Source: an uncultured Anaerolineae bacterium (GTDB lineage: Bacteria; Chloroflexota; Anaerolineae; JACIWP01). From it: DNA of 64,000 nucleotides. This document shows positions 41,064 through 50,794 of this stretch, in pieces. The notes below the pieces were generated by a model. That model ran no database searches, was not told the origin of the DNA, and saw only the letters and a list, made by a program, of their open reading frames with translations. Each line of letters opens with the position of its first letter. Position 1 is the first letter of the stretch. The stretch is from contig CALIBQ010000004.1 of NCBI GenBank assembly GCA_938049385.1, forward strand, positions 1 through 64,000, given 5' to 3'. The position numbers and the translations under genes were made by a program.

Positions 41064-42569
41064 ATGGGAACGCTGGCAGTAACCCCTCTGGACCTGCTGG
41101 TGCTGGGGCTTCTCCAGGAACGCCCTATGCACGGCTACGAACTGTACCAACGCATTAAGACCGAGCGGATTGACCGCTGGTTCAATATCAGCATGCCCGG
41201 CGTGTACTATGCCCTCGGGAAACTGCGCGACCGGGGATATGTCTCCGAAATCCGACAGCGGCGCGGTTCAGTGGACAAGGCGATATATCTGCTGACCGAC
41301 GCCGGCCAACAGGCGTTCTTCGAGGCGCTCGAGGCCCATGTCGCCGGCCATATCCCCATCCATTTTGATTACGACCTGAGCATATATCTCCTCAACCGCC
41401 TGCCCATCGATCGCGCCCTGGCATTGATGGAACAGCGCATGGAGGCCCTGCGCCAGTGGCAGATGCAGGTGCGCGAATCCATGGAACAGGAGCAGGACCT
41501 GAACCCGCGCCTGCGCGCCATCTTTGACCACACCCTGCGCTTCACCACCATGGAGCGCATGTGGATGGGAGAACTCATCGAATCCATCCAGGGGAACGCC
41601 GGCGCTCTCGAAGAACCGGGCAAACGAAGGTTGATGGTCATGAGCGGCGACCTGCGGCAGTACCACCTTCCCGACCTTCTGCGCCTGATCGCTTCCGGTA
41701 AGCACTCCGGCACGCTCACCATCACCGACGGCGTGCTGGGCAGGGCCATCAACTTCGTGCGCGGCCAGCCCAACTGCATCGCCGGCTATCGGCTGGACCA
41801 GGAGGAATCAGTACCGCGTTCTGAGGAAGATTCCTTCCGCGCCATATACGACCTCTTCCGCTGGCAGGCCGGCGAGTTCATCTTTGACCAGTCCCAGCCC
41901 CGGCATCAGTGGTGCGTCCCCGTCCACCTCATCACCTCTCAGCTCATCCTGGAAGGCTGCCGCTGGGTGGATAACTGGGAGACCATCCGCCGGCTCGTGT
42001 CGTCATCGGAAGCTGTCTTCGAAGTCAGCATGGGAGCGGAAGAGCTGGAAAAGCTTGGGGTAACGGAGGCAGAGAAGGCGTTCCTCAACGAGGTGAACGG
42101 CGGTCGCGATATCACAGACATCGCCGGCCGGCTCCAGCTCACGCTCTTTGAAGCCTCGCGCATCGCCTATACCCTGCTGGCCGTCGGCGCCATCCGCTAT
42201 GGAGACCTGGAGCGGATTCGCCTACGCAGGACTTTCCGCGAGATCGCAGAGCTGAACTGTCGCGGCACGCTGGTACTGCGCAAGCACCCTTCTGACACCA
42301 GTTGCGAACAGGCGGTCAACCGCGCTTGTGCCGACATCCCCATCCGCATCGAGAACGGCCATATTGTGGACCAAACGCCGCCCGATATGGAAATGGACCT
42401 GCTTGTCAATATATACCGGACTTTCCTGATCCGCCAAATCGAGGTCATCCGGCAGTACTTTGGGCTGGATGCGGCTCGTGAACTCGCCGCGCGCACACTG
42501 CGCCAGCTTGTGCCCGAACTGCAGGCAGTGGCGGAGCGCTACGGCTTTGTCCGCATACTGCACCCCTGA
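41064..42569 (+). CDS. PadR-type regulator fused to a DUF4388 (PATAN-like) domain
   Basis: 501 residues. Residues 1-185 are a PadR winged helix and dimerisation region (LLVLGLLQERPMHGYELYQRI, PGVYYALGKLRDRGYVSE). From about 190 it has the DUF4388 pattern (MSGDLRQYHLPDLLRLIASGKHSGTLTI...) seen in response-regulator-associated and gliding-motility proteins, then a further helical part that may contain a second winged helix. PadR proteins usually end near residue 180-200, so this is a long fusion. AAGGAG precedes the ATG. The divergent multiheme operon is a plausible target. Confidence 0.85.
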   Translation: MGTLAVTPLDLLVLGLLQERPMHGYELYQRIKTERIDRWFNISMPGVYYALGKLRDRGYVSEIRQRRGSVDKAIYLLTDAGQQAFFEALEAHVAGHIPIHFDYDLSIYLLNRLPIDRALALMEQRMEALRQWQMQVRESMEQEQDLNPRLRAIFDHTLRFTTMERMWMGELIESIQGNAGALEEPGKRRLMVMSGDLRQYHLPDLLRLIASGKHSGTLTITDGVLGRAINFVRGQPNCIAGYRLDQEESVPRSEEDSFRAIYDLFRWQAGEFIFDQSQPRHQWCVPVHLITSQLILEGCRWVDNWETIRRLVSSSEAVFEVSMGAEELEKLGVTEAEKAFLNEVNGGRDITDIAGRLQLTLFEASRIAYTLLAVGAIRYGDLERIRLRRTFREIAELNCRGTLVLRKHPSDTSCEQAVNRACADIPIRIENGHIVDQTPPDMEMDLLVNIYRTFLIRQIEVIRQYFGLDAARELAARTLRQLVPELQAVAERYGFVRILHP

Positions 42570-42578
42570 ACGGCCTGC

Positions 42579-45062
42579 TCAGGGGAGCGGATAGCGCAGT
42601 TCGCCGGCGCTCGTCATGTAAATCCAGTAGCCCCGGCCCGGCTCCAGCGTCCGCAGAGTGTTGAGGCTGGGCGGCAAGTCCGGGTAATAGGAACGGGCCC
42701 CCAGCACCGGGTCAAAGCTCATCACCACCCGGTACTTGCCAGCGATGGAGGCCAACGCCGTTTCCACTGGCATCGGCTCCTGGGGCAAAAAGCTCACGAG
42801 GTTATAGCCGCGGCACAGCGACAGGGGCAGGTCCGCCGGCACTTCCAGCCCGCTCAACTCCCATGCACCGTCCCCATCCATGCGCACCCAGTAGCCGTTT
42901 GCGAAGTCAAACGTGCGCAGGGTGTTCATGCCTTCCGGCAGATCGGGATAATAGGACAGCGCGCCCTGCCCACAGCGCATGGTCTGCACCGCTTTATATG
43001 CTCCACTCATGCTGGCCAGCAGGCTGCGCAGGTTGGCATCCGCCGGCAGGACGCTGAACGAGATAAGGTTCCAGCCGTCGCGCAGGTTCACCCGCCGGCT
43101 CGCGTGCCGCGTCTGGCGCAGGTGAATCTGCGTGATATCTCCATACGCGGTCCAGACCGGCTCGCCCGGCCCCATCGCCCACGCCGGCTGGCCGTTCACC
43201 ACGAAGCGGATGCGGGAACCAGGAAGTGCGCCGTCATGCTGAGGAGTGGAAGGGTCATCGGCGTACACCGGCATAGGCCCGTACTGGCCGACGGTCGTCA
43301 CGTAATACGTGCCACAGCGATAATTCTGATCGTCATAGGCGTCGATGATGGAGCCGACAGGTGCCAGCCGGCCATCTATCAGCGTGACCTCCCCGTAAAA
43401 GTTCACCCACTGATTGGTGGGGATGAGCGGGCCAGGCGTGTTGGTCGGCGTCGGCGTCCAGGTGGGGAACGGTGTGCGCGTCGGGGTCGGCGTATATATC
43501 CACGTGGGTGTGGGGGTTCGAGTGGGCGTGGGCGTGTTCGTCGGCAAGCGCGTCCAGGTCGCGGTGGCGGTAGCGGTGCTGGTCGGGGTCGGAGTAGCGG
43601 TCGCGGTGGCGGTCGGCGTCTGGCTGGGCGTAGCAGTGGCGGTGGGCGTCCCGGTCTGGGTGGGGGTAAATGTCGCGGTGGGCGAGGAAGTGAATGTGGC
43701 CGTAGGGGTCGGCGTGTCCGCCGGCGTCTCCAGGCTCTGGAAATCCAGCAGGAAGATATCCCAGCTCGCGTTGGTATCCCCACCCACCAAGTTGCTGGCC
43801 AGCGAGCGGAAGACGATCCAGCGGCCGTCGGAGGAGAAATCCGGCACGTCGCTGTAGGAGTTGCCGGCCACCCCGCTGACGTTCAGCGAGACCAGCCGCG
43901 TCTGCCCCGTGGAGCGCTGATGGACAAAGATGTCGCGGTAGGCGTTCGTGTCGTTGATGTCCAGGTTATTCGCATCGGAGGAGAAGAGTATCTTGTCCCC
44001 GTCCCCGGAGATGGCATAGCAGTAACTGCCGGCATTGGCCTCTGCGCCCGTACCCGACACCGAGACGCGCCAGGTCTGCCCGGTCACCCGGTCGTGGACG
44101 AATACATCGCTTTGGTTGTTGGTGTCGCCGGCCACCAGGTTGCTGGCCTCCGAGCTGAAGGCCACATAACGCCCGTCAGCCGAAATGGCCGGCGAACTGC
44201 TGGCACCGTTCCCCTCGGTGCCATCTGAGGCCACAGAGACCCGCTCTGTGGTGCCCAGCCAGCGGTCCCGCACGAACACGTCGCTGACCGCATTCGTGTC
44301 TCCCGGCACCAGGTTCGCCGCCGAGGAGACGAAGGCCACATAGCGGCCGTCGGCGGAGACAGCAGAACCGCGCGAGAAACCGTTGCCCTCCGCGCCGGCG
44401 CTCGACACGGAAACCCGCTCGATGGCGGAGGTCTGCAGGTCGTAGACGAACACATCCCCCACGGCGTTGGTGTCATTCTCCACCAGGTTGGTCGCCCAAG
44501 AGGTGAAAGCCACGAAGCGGCCGCTGGCGGATACGGCCGGCGCCGTGCTTTCCCCGTTCCCCTCGGCGCCGGCCCCCGAGACCGACACGCGGCGTGTCTG
44601 GCCGGTGCTCATGTCCCACACGAACACGTCCCAGGTGCCGTTGGTATCGCCCTCCACCAAGTTGGACGCCAGGGAATCGAAAGCGATGATGCGGCCGTCG
44701 GCGGAAATGTCCGGGTTGTGGCTGGCCTGGTTGGCCGGCCCTCCACCTGTGGCCACCGAGATCAAGATAGTCGTGCCGGCCAGACGGTCTCGGAGGAAGA
44801 TGTCCGCGGCGCTGTTGGTATCGCCGGCGACCAGGTTCGACGCCAGCGAGCTGAAGGCCGCATAACGTCCGTCATCGCTGACGGCATTGTCCATGCTGTC
44901 GTCGTTGCCCTCGGTGCCGTCGCTGGCCACGGAAACGCGCTCGATGACCGCCGCGGCGGACACGGATGACGCGAGCATCCCTGGGCGAGCACCCAGCGCG
45001 GCCAGCAGGAAAACGAGGCCCAGTGCCGTCAGCAGGCCGGCGACCCTCCATGCTCTGGACAT
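42579..45062 (-). CDS. Secreted seven-bladed PD40/TolB-like propeller protein with duplicated C-terminal domain
   Basis: 827 residues. A signal peptide (residues about 7-25) precedes seven repeats of about 57 residues, each with RVSV...[14 protein letters not shown] and NLVxGDTNxxxDVFVxD motifs, enough for one closed beta-propeller. A long Thr/Pro linker follows, then an Ig-like region and two copies of a domain containing WNLISF or YNLVSF and SYYPDLP...LNTLRTF/LE...GYWV/I. The function is unknown; it is an extracellular surface or matrix protein. ATG 45062 has AAGGAGG seven bases upstream. It converges with the padR fusion gene with a 9-bp gap and no terminator. Confidence 0.85.
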   Translation of the reverse strand: MSRAWRVAGLLTALGLVFLLAALGARPGMLASSVSAAAVIERVSVASDGTEGNDDSMDNAVSDDGRYAAFSSLASNLVAGDTNSAADIFLRDRLAGTTILISVATGGGPANQASHNPDISADGRIIAFDSLASNLVEGDTNGTWDVFVWDMSTGQTRRVSVSGAGAEGNGESTAPAVSASGRFVAFTSWATNLVENDTNAVGDVFVYDLQTSAIERVSVSSAGAEGNGFSRGSAVSADGRYVAFVSSAANLVPGDTNAVSDVFVRDRWLGTTERVSVASDGTEGNGASSSPAISADGRYVAFSSEASNLVAGDTNNQSDVFVHDRVTGQTWRVSVSGTGAEANAGSYCYAISGDGDKILFSSDANNLDINDTNAYRDIFVHQRSTGQTRLVSLNVSGVAGNSYSDVPDFSSDGRWIVFRSLASNLVGGDTNASWDIFLLDFQSLETPADTPTPTATFTSSPTATFTPTQTGTPTATATPSQTPTATATATPTPTSTATATATWTRLPTNTPTPTRTPTPTWIYTPTPTRTPFPTWTPTPTNTPGPLIPTNQWVNFYGEVTLIDGRLAPVGSIIDAYDDQNYRCGTYYVTTVGQYGPMPVYADDPSTPQHDGALPGSRIRFVVNGQPAWAMGPGEPVWTAYGDITQIHLRQTRHASRRVNLRDGWNLISFSVLPADANLRSLLASMSGAYKAVQTMRCGQGALSYYPDLPEGMNTLRTFDFANGYWVRMDGDGAWELSGLEVPADLPLSLCRGYNLVSFLPQEPMPVETALASIAGKYRVVMSFDPVLGARSYYPDLPPSLNTLRTLEPGRGYWIYMTSAGELRYPLP

Positions 45063-45113
45063 CTTCCTCCCTCCTTCAGCCATATACAGCGGTGCGCAAA
45101 TCCCTTAAATCGT

Positions 45114-46292
45114 TCAGCGCAGGCCGGCGGCGCGATGCCCCTGCGCGATCTGCTCCGCCATACGGTCCAGCGCCTCCAGGTCCTCCTTGCGCGGCAGGCC
45201 GCGCACATACACGGGCTCGATGAACTGCGCCGAGAGGTTGGTCACCAGCGATTGAATCGTGTTGACCGCTTTGGTCCCCCACAGATAGGAGCCAAAGATG
45301 GAGAAATATTTGGCTTTCGGCCGCAGTGCATTGATCAGCACCGCGCCGAAGACCCCGTAGGGATGCGGGCTGGTCTCCACGGTGGGCACACCCAGGATGA
45401 TACTGCCGGCATCCACCATGGCGATGGCCAGCTTGCCGATATCCATGCTCGCTAGATCGAAGAGCTGGGCATTGACCCCTTTGGCGACCAGGCTGTCCGC
45501 CAGCCTGTGCGCCATGATCTCGGTGCTCCCGTGCATGGTAACATAGGGGATGAGCGCGATGTTCTTCGGCTCGCCCAGCACCCATTCGCGGTAGGCATCC
45601 AGGATGAACGCCGGCCGGTTGTACGCCGGCCCATGGCTGGGCGCGATGACCGAGATGTCATAGCCGGCCAGGCGCTCCAGATGCTTGCGGATATGGCGCG
45701 CGAAGGGCATCATGATCTCGGCGTAATAGCGCTTGGCCGCCTCATATGCCTGCCACTCATCCGGCACATACAGCGAGGAGGTAGCCAGGTGGGAGCCGAA
45801 AAAGTCGCAGGAGAAGAGGATTTTTTCCTCCCGCAGGTAGGTCGCCATGGTCTCCGGCCAGTGCACCCAAGGCATATGCAGGAACTCCAGCGTTACATCT
45901 CCCAAAGAGAGGGTTTCGCCATCTTCCACTGTCTGTATGGCACCCTCCGGGAGATGGAGCAGGTTGACCAGCATCGGCTTGGCCTTGGGAGTCGCGAGGA
46001 TGCGCGCCCCCGGATAGCGCTCCAACAGCTTGGGCAGAGTGCCGGAATGGTCCTGCTCCGCATGGTTGGAGATGATATAATCCACCGCCGGCATGCCGGC
46101 CAGCGCTTCCAGGAATCCCTGCTCCAGCGCAGGCTCCACCGCATCAATGAGCACCCGCTTCTCCGAACCCTTGATGTAGTAGGCGTTGTAGCTAGTGCCG
46201 TCCGGTAACGGGATCAGCGCGTCGAACAAGCGGCGGTTCCAGTGCACCGCCGGCAACTGCCACACCCGCTCTGTCATCTTATGAACAAACAT
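45114..46292 (-). CDS. Flavodiiron protein (FprA-like oxygen/NO reductase)
   Basis: 392 residues. The metallo-beta-lactamase part holds the diiron motif His77-x-Glu79-x-Asp81-His82 (NHAEQDHSG), a DFFGSH segment and SHGPAYNRP. The C-terminal flavodoxin domain (residues about 245-392) begins IPYVTMHGST and includes FGSYLWGTKAVN. It reduces O2 to water or NO to N2O in anaerobes, which fits an anaerobic lifestyle. AAGGAGG precedes the ATG at 46292. Confidence 0.94.
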   Translation of the reverse strand: MFVHKMTERVWQLPAVHWNRRLFDALIPLPDGTSYNAYYIKGSEKRVLIDAVEPALEQGFLEALAGMPAVDYIISNHAEQDHSGTLPKLLERYPGARILATPKAKPMLVNLLHLPEGAIQTVEDGETLSLGDVTLEFLHMPWVHWPETMATYLREEKILFSCDFFGSHLATSSLYVPDEWQAYEAAKRYYAEIMMPFARHIRKHLERLAGYDISVIAPSHGPAYNRPAFILDAYREWVLGEPKNIALIPYVTMHGSTEIMAHRLADSLVAKGVNAQLFDLASMDIGKLAIAMVDAGSIILGVPTVETSPHPYGVFGAVLINALRPKAKYFSIFGSYLWGTKAVNTIQSLVTNLSAQFIEPVYVRGLPRKEDLEALDRMAEQIAQGHRAAGLR

Positions 46293-46348
46293 AGGCGTAT
46301 CCTCCTTGTGATCGTCGCTCGCGCCTGCCCTCACTGGGCATCCATCTC

Positions 46349-46377
46349 ATTGTAACATGTGCCGCCTCACATTTCAA
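46349..46377 (-). promoter_or_regulatory. Promoter of the flavodiiron gene (TTGAAA-N17-TACAAT)
   Basis: Minus-strand TTGAAA (46372-46377) and TACAAT (46349-46354) with a 17-bp spacer; the -35 box overlaps the stop of the upstream protease gene. It may also serve the propeller gene 50 bp downstream. Confidence 0.65.
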
Positions 46378-47468
46378 GGATTATTCCTTACATTTTCGGT
46401 AGTCTCCTCGCGCCAGATGGGGTCCAGGAGGAGAATCAGCGCCGCCGCAAGCCATACGCACAGCACGCCGTACAGGCCAGCGCCAAAGGAAAAAATCGGG
46501 TGATTGGGCTTATAGACCACCGCGAGAAAGAAGGATGCCGCCTGATTGTTCAGCGCATGCAGGAAGGCCGCCAACCATACGCTCCCCGACTTCAACACCG
46601 CATAGCCCAGGATGACCGCCAGCCCGACGCAGTAGGCGGTCATCAGGAAGATGCCGGCTACCGGATAGCTCGGGTAATTATGCCCCATAGCGATCACCGG
46701 CGCATGCCACAGCCCCCAGATGACGCCGATGACCAGCATACCGCGCAGTTTGCCCAACCGGATAAGCTCCGACTGGAGATATCCTCGCCAGCCGTACTCC
46801 TCTCCGAAGGCGAACAAAAGCCCGAGGAACGGTCCCAGCACCACCGACTGCAGGGCAATGACGAACCACAGGAGGGGTGCCGGCAGTCCCATATCCCCGC
46901 CCAGCAGTGCCGTGAGGTCCACAGCCTCTCCCAGGCGAAAGGCCATGTTCAGCAGGGTTTGCAGGCCGTAAAAAGCGGCAAAGCCGGCCCAGAAGACCAG
47001 CCAGTACCGCGGCCGGCCGCCGGCCAGCCCCAGGCGCGCAAACGCTTCTTTCCCCATCACCAGGCGCATGACCAGCACTGCCAGCAGGGCCGCCAGGCCC
47101 ACTGCCTGGCTGACTATCGCGTTGATATTCAGCACGATGAAATCGTAACTGAACAAGGCGACCAGCGTGGTCGCGGTATGCACCAGGGTATAGAGGATAA
47201 AAAGGTAGAACACCCAGCAGGCCGGCTCGCCGCGCCGTCGGGCCTGGTACAGCACATGGTCCTGGAATAGAAAGAGGGAACAGAGGATGGCGGAGAACGC
47301 CGGCAGGAGCATCTGGAGCTGTAACATCATGATCGCCGGCTGGCTGGCCCCATATCCCACCGTCCGCCACAGCAGGAGGTTCAATCCCCATGTCAGCGCA
47401 AAGGTCATGCCCAGGAATATCCCGACCTGGCGCCAGCGCACCCCGCCCCGATCCTGCAGTAGTTCCAT
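46374..47468 (-). CDS. CPBP-family intramembrane metalloprotease
   Basis: 364 residues with about eight membrane helices and the three CPBP/CAAX-protease motifs: EEYGWRG, GLWHAPV and HALNN. These hold the catalytic Glu and His residues in the membrane. Substrates are unknown. GGAGGAG precedes the ATG at 47468. It lies 98 bp downstream of an FHA-domain gene on the same strand. Confidence 0.9.
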   Translation of the reverse strand: MELLQDRGGVRWRQVGIFLGMTFALTWGLNLLLWRTVGYGASQPAIMMLQLQMLLPAFSAILCSLFLFQDHVLYQARRRGEPACWVFYLFILYTLVHTATTLVALFSYDFIVLNINAIVSQAVGLAALLAVLVMRLVMGKEAFARLGLAGGRPRYWLVFWAGFAAFYGLQTLLNMAFRLGEAVDLTALLGGDMGLPAPLLWFVIALQSVVLGPFLGLLFAFGEEYGWRGYLQSELIRLGKLRGMLVIGVIWGLWHAPVIAMGHNYPSYPVAGIFLMTAYCVGLAVILGYAVLKSGSVWLAAFLHALNNQAASFFLAVVYKPNHPIFSFGAGLYGVLCVWLAAALILLLDPIWREETTENVRNNP

Positions 47469-47566
47469 ATCTCCTCCCGCACAGGTTGGAACGCGATAAA
47501 CCCTGAACCTCCAGCCTGCCCCAGAGGTTCAGGGCCCCAACGCCAGCATTGTGCTCAATCCATCTT

Positions 47567-47974
47567 TCAGCGCCAGAGCTGGAGCGCCAGCAGTACGCCG
47601 GCGAGATGAAGGATGGCTGTGCCGGCAAGCGCCGCGGTGCCAAATGCCCGATGGAGGGGACTGCTCCCGCCGGCGAACTCCTCGCCGGCCATCAGCACCT
47701 CGATCTCGCTCTCCCCCAGGGCAATGATATCCCCGTGCCGCAAGACCGTTGGCCCACTGACGCGCCGGCCGTTGACGCAGGTGCCGTTGGTGCTCCCCAC
47801 ATCCACCAAGATCCAATGCCAGCCCTGGCGCAGAATCTCACAGTGCCGGCGGGACACGCGCCAATCGCCCAACAGGGGGATGTCGTTGGCGCGTGAGCGT
47901 CCGATGGAAAAGCGGACGCGCTCACAATCTATGATACTGCCGGCTCCCGGTCCTCTGCGAATGCACAGCCGCAT
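47567..47974 (-). CDS. FHA-domain protein with a C-terminal membrane helix
   Basis: 135 residues. Residues 1-95 form an FHA phosphothreonine-binding domain with the conserved GRSRANDIPL, SRRHCEI and STNGTCVNG motifs. A single C-terminal helix (TAALAGTAILHLAGVLLALQL) anchors it. It is divergent from the cpaB-tad locus and may take part in its regulation, which is speculation. Confidence 0.88.
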   Translation of the reverse strand: MRLCIRRGPGAGSIIDCERVRFSIGRSRANDIPLLGDWRVSRRHCEILRQGWHWILVDVGSTNGTCVNGRRVSGPTVLRHGDIIALGESEIEVLMAGEEFAGGSSPLHRAFGTAALAGTAILHLAGVLLALQLWR

Positions 47975-48052
47975 CTTCTCCGCCCCTACATCCCGGTTCG
48001 TTATCCCATCCAGTCCCGCTTACAACCCATGTTGTACCGCCCATCCACCCCG

Positions 48053-48081
48053 ATTGTAACATCCGCATTACACCATGTCAA
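48053..48081 (-). promoter_or_regulatory. Promoter of the FHA/CPBP genes (TTGACA-N17-TACAAT)
   Basis: Minus-strand TTGACA (48076-48081) and TACAAT (48053-48058), 17 bp apart, about 80 bp before the FHA start. Confidence 0.7.
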
Positions 48082-48154
48082 TAGACACAATAGTACTATT
48101 CGAAGCAAGCCGAAGATTTTTAATGTAATCTTTCTTGCCGTCCTATTTCACCCC

Positions 48155-48318
48155 TTGACGGCGCCTGGAAAACCATGATATAGTCTCCATAGGAGAACTT
48201 GACAATAAACTCCCACCACAAAGGGGGATTCCTGCACGCGCTGCCGAGATATAGGAAATAAGGACTACCTGAAACGGCATATTTTCACTTGCCATTCTGT
48301 CCTATATCGTGTTACAAT
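48155..48318 (+). promoter_or_regulatory. Two candidate promoters of the tad locus
   Basis: TTGACG (48155-48160) with TATAGT (48179-48184), and TTGCCA (48289-48294) with TACAAT (48313-48318), each with an 18-bp spacer. They lie 130-290 bp upstream of cpaB in the AT-rich 473-bp gap 47975-48447, suggesting dual control. No coding region is evident in the gap. Confidence 0.6.
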
Positions 48319-48447
48319 AATACGGGATAGGTGGGATAGATAAGGAAATCCCTGATAACACAGCATAACACTGCGCATCGCTATGCAGAATGCGGTCCAA
48401 CTGTCCCACATCGCGCTGTGCTTGTACTGCGCCCGGAGGAGGCACGC

Positions 48448-49401
48448 ATGAAACGGGGAAGGTTCTTGATCCTGATAGGCATCATCCTCGGCCTAGTGAC
48501 AACTGTCGCTGTCTTTCTGATCCTGCGCAGTCCGGAGAAGGAAGCCGCCGGCCCCACCGAAGTGCCCAAACAAAAGGTGCTTATCGCTGTCCAGAACATC
48601 GGCCAGGCCCAGCCGATTGACCCGGCCGCGGTCGAACTTCGCGAGATGGAGCAGAGCCAGGTGCCTCCTGACGCGGTCATGAGCACCGCCGATATCGTGG
48701 GCAAGCTGGCCGCCGTGGATATCGTCCAGGGGCAGATCATCCGGCGCGATATGCTCACCGACAAAAGATCCATCGTGGAAAAAGGCATCAATGCCTCGTT
48801 CCTCATCCCGCCTGGCAAGGTGGCAGTGGCCTTCCCCATTGATGAGCTGAGCAGTGTGGCCTATGCGCTGGAGCCTGGCGATACGGTGGACATGCTCATC
48901 ACCTTCAATATGGTGAGCGTGGACCCCGAGACGCAGATCAAACTCCCGCTTCCCAAGACCACGGAGGAAGGCCAGGTGAGCGAACCAATGGGAGAGCAAA
49001 CCCCCCGCATGGTCACCCAGCTCACCCTGCAGGATATCACTGTGTTGAAGGTAGGGCCATGGGGACAGGCGGCGGTGACGCCGGCCGCCACCCCCGAAGC
49101 CCAGCAACAGCAGGGCGCCTCCCAACAACAGCAGGCCGGCGAGCAGGTACAGCCGGCCGCCCCCACCATCATCACCCTGCTGGTCAGCCAGCAGGACGCG
49201 CTGGTGCTGAAATTCGCCCGCGAGGCCGGCGCCTCCATTGACTTCGCCCTGCGCAGTAAGAACGACCATGAAATCGTGGAAACGGAGCCAGTAACCCTGG
49301 ATTATATGATCCGCCGCTTCAATATCCGCCCGCCGGAACACCTGCCCTTCGCCGTCGAACCGCTGGGGTTGGGCGTGGGCAGCGCGCCGGCGCGCAGATA
49401 G
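48448..49401 (+). CDS. cpaB: Flp pilus assembly protein CpaB/RcpC
   Basis: 317 residues with an N-terminal helix (FLILIGIILGLVTTVAVFLIL), a SAF domain (VLIAVQNIGQAQPIDPAAVELREM) and an RcpC domain (VAVAFPIDELSSVAYALEPGDTVDMLITF). A Gln-rich stretch lies near residues 215-235. CpaB sits in the cell envelope of Tad systems. ATG 48448 follows GGAGGAGG. First gene of the tad operon. Confidence 0.9.
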   Translation: MKRGRFLILIGIILGLVTTVAVFLILRSPEKEAAGPTEVPKQKVLIAVQNIGQAQPIDPAAVELREMEQSQVPPDAVMSTADIVGKLAAVDIVQGQIIRRDMLTDKRSIVEKGINASFLIPPGKVAVAFPIDELSSVAYALEPGDTVDMLITFNMVSVDPETQIKLPLPKTTEEGQVSEPMGEQTPRMVTQLTLQDITVLKVGPWGQAAVTPAATPEAQQQQGASQQQQAGEQVQPAAPTIITLLVSQQDALVLKFAREAGASIDFALRSKNDHEIVETEPVTLDYMIRRFNIRPPEHLPFAVEPLGLGVGSAPARR

Positions 49402-49480
49402 GCGCGGTTGTATCTCCTCTGGGAGGCATGCACAGACAGAACCATTCACTACCACGTGGATATGGGATGGGTGAAGGAAC

Positions 49481-50776
49481 ATGACAGATGGCGAAGCCAG
49501 ACGCATACGCGTCCTGATCGTGGATGATATCCCGGAGACGCGCGAGAACCTGAAAAAACTGCTCTATTTCGAATCCGATATTGAGGTCATCGGCGCGGCC
49601 GCCAGCGGCGAAGAGGCGGTCTCCATGGCGCGTGAACTGACCCCCGACATTGTCCTCATGGACATCAATATGCCCGGCCTGGACGGCATCACCGCCAGCG
49701 AGATGATCACCCAGGAAATGCCGCAGGCCCAGATCATCATGATGTCGGTACAGGGGGAGGCGGATTACCTGCGCCGTTCGATGCTCGCCGGCGCCCGAGA
49801 ATTCCTCATCAAACCCTTTTCCACCGAAGAACTGGTATCCTCCATCCGCCGGGTGTACGAGCTGGGGGCCGCCAAGCGCCAACTGCTCTCCCAGGCGGTG
49901 GCCGCTCCCACCGGGCCGCTGGGTATCCCCGCCGGCCCCATGCCGGCGCCCCAAAACCTGGGCAAGGTCATCGCTGTGTACGCGCCCAAGGGCGGCGTGG
50001 GATGCAGTACCATCGCCGTCAACCTGGCGGTGGCCTTTAAGTCCCTCCTCCCCGACAGCAAGGTGCTCCTCATGGACGCCAACATCCAGTTCGGCGGCGT
50101 AGACGTGCTGATGAACCTGCAGTCCCAGCGCACCATTGTGGACGTCGCCCAGAAGGTCACCGACCTGGACGCCGATTTCATCAACAGCGTGGTCACCAGC
50201 CACACCTCCGGCGTCAAGGTCCTCTTGGCCCCGCCGCGGCCCGAAATGGGAGACTTGGTCAGCGTCTCTCATATGGAAAAAATCCTGGCGGAGGTGAAGA
50301 AATACTTTGATGTCATCGTGGTAGACACCCGCAATGTCCTCCATGACATGGAGCTGACCATCCTGGATGGCTCTGACCGCATCCTGCTCATCACTACGCC
50401 GGATATCCCGGCCATCAAGAACGTCAAGCTCTTCTTCGATGTCATCAGTGCCCTGGAATATCCCGAGGACAAGGTCCTGCTGGTGGTCAATCAGGCGGAC
50501 CAGCGCAGTGCCATCCGCCCGGAGGATATCGAGCAAAGCCTGCGGCATCCCATCGCCGGCGCGATTCCCGACGACGAACGCCTGGCTTCCATCGCTGTCA
50601 ACCAGGGGGTGCCGTTCGTCATGACCCACCGCAACAGCCCGCTGGCGCACGCGGTGCTTGAGCTGGCCCAACGCCTGGTGAACGAGCTTCAGCCGGCCGC
50701 CGCCCCCGCGCCGGCGCCGGCCGCCCCACCCCTCGGCAGTACCGGCCTGCTGGGCAAATTCTTCAAGCCATCCTGA
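49481..50776 (+). CDS. cpaE: CpaE/TadZ-like localisation ATPase with an intact receiver domain
   Basis: 431 residues. Residues 9-125 form a receiver domain with the full active set Asp15, Asp16, Asp61, Ser89 and Lys111. From about residue 160 a MinD/ParA-like ATPase follows with the deviant Walker A KGGVGCST (170-177). Many CpaE/TadZ proteins carry a degenerate receiver; here phosphorylation appears possible, so a histidine kinase may control pilus assembly. A Pro/Ala-rich tail ends in LLGKFFKPS. Confidence 0.93.
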   Translation: MTDGEARRIRVLIVDDIPETRENLKKLLYFESDIEVIGAAASGEEAVSMARELTPDIVLMDINMPGLDGITASEMITQEMPQAQIIMMSVQGEADYLRRSMLAGAREFLIKPFSTEELVSSIRRVYELGAAKRQLLSQAVAAPTGPLGIPAGPMPAPQNLGKVIAVYAPKGGVGCSTIAVNLAVAFKSLLPDSKVLLMDANIQFGGVDVLMNLQSQRTIVDVAQKVTDLDADFINSVVTSHTSGVKVLLAPPRPEMGDLVSVSHMEKILAEVKKYFDVIVVDTRNVLHDMELTILDGSDRILLITTPDIPAIKNVKLFFDVISALEYPEDKVLLVVNQADQRSAIRPEDIEQSLRHPIAGAIPDDERLASIAVNQGVPFVMTHRNSPLAHAVLELAQRLVNELQPAAAPAPAPAAPPLGSTGLLGKFFKPS

Positions 50777-50794
50777 TGATGACAGAGGGAGCAT

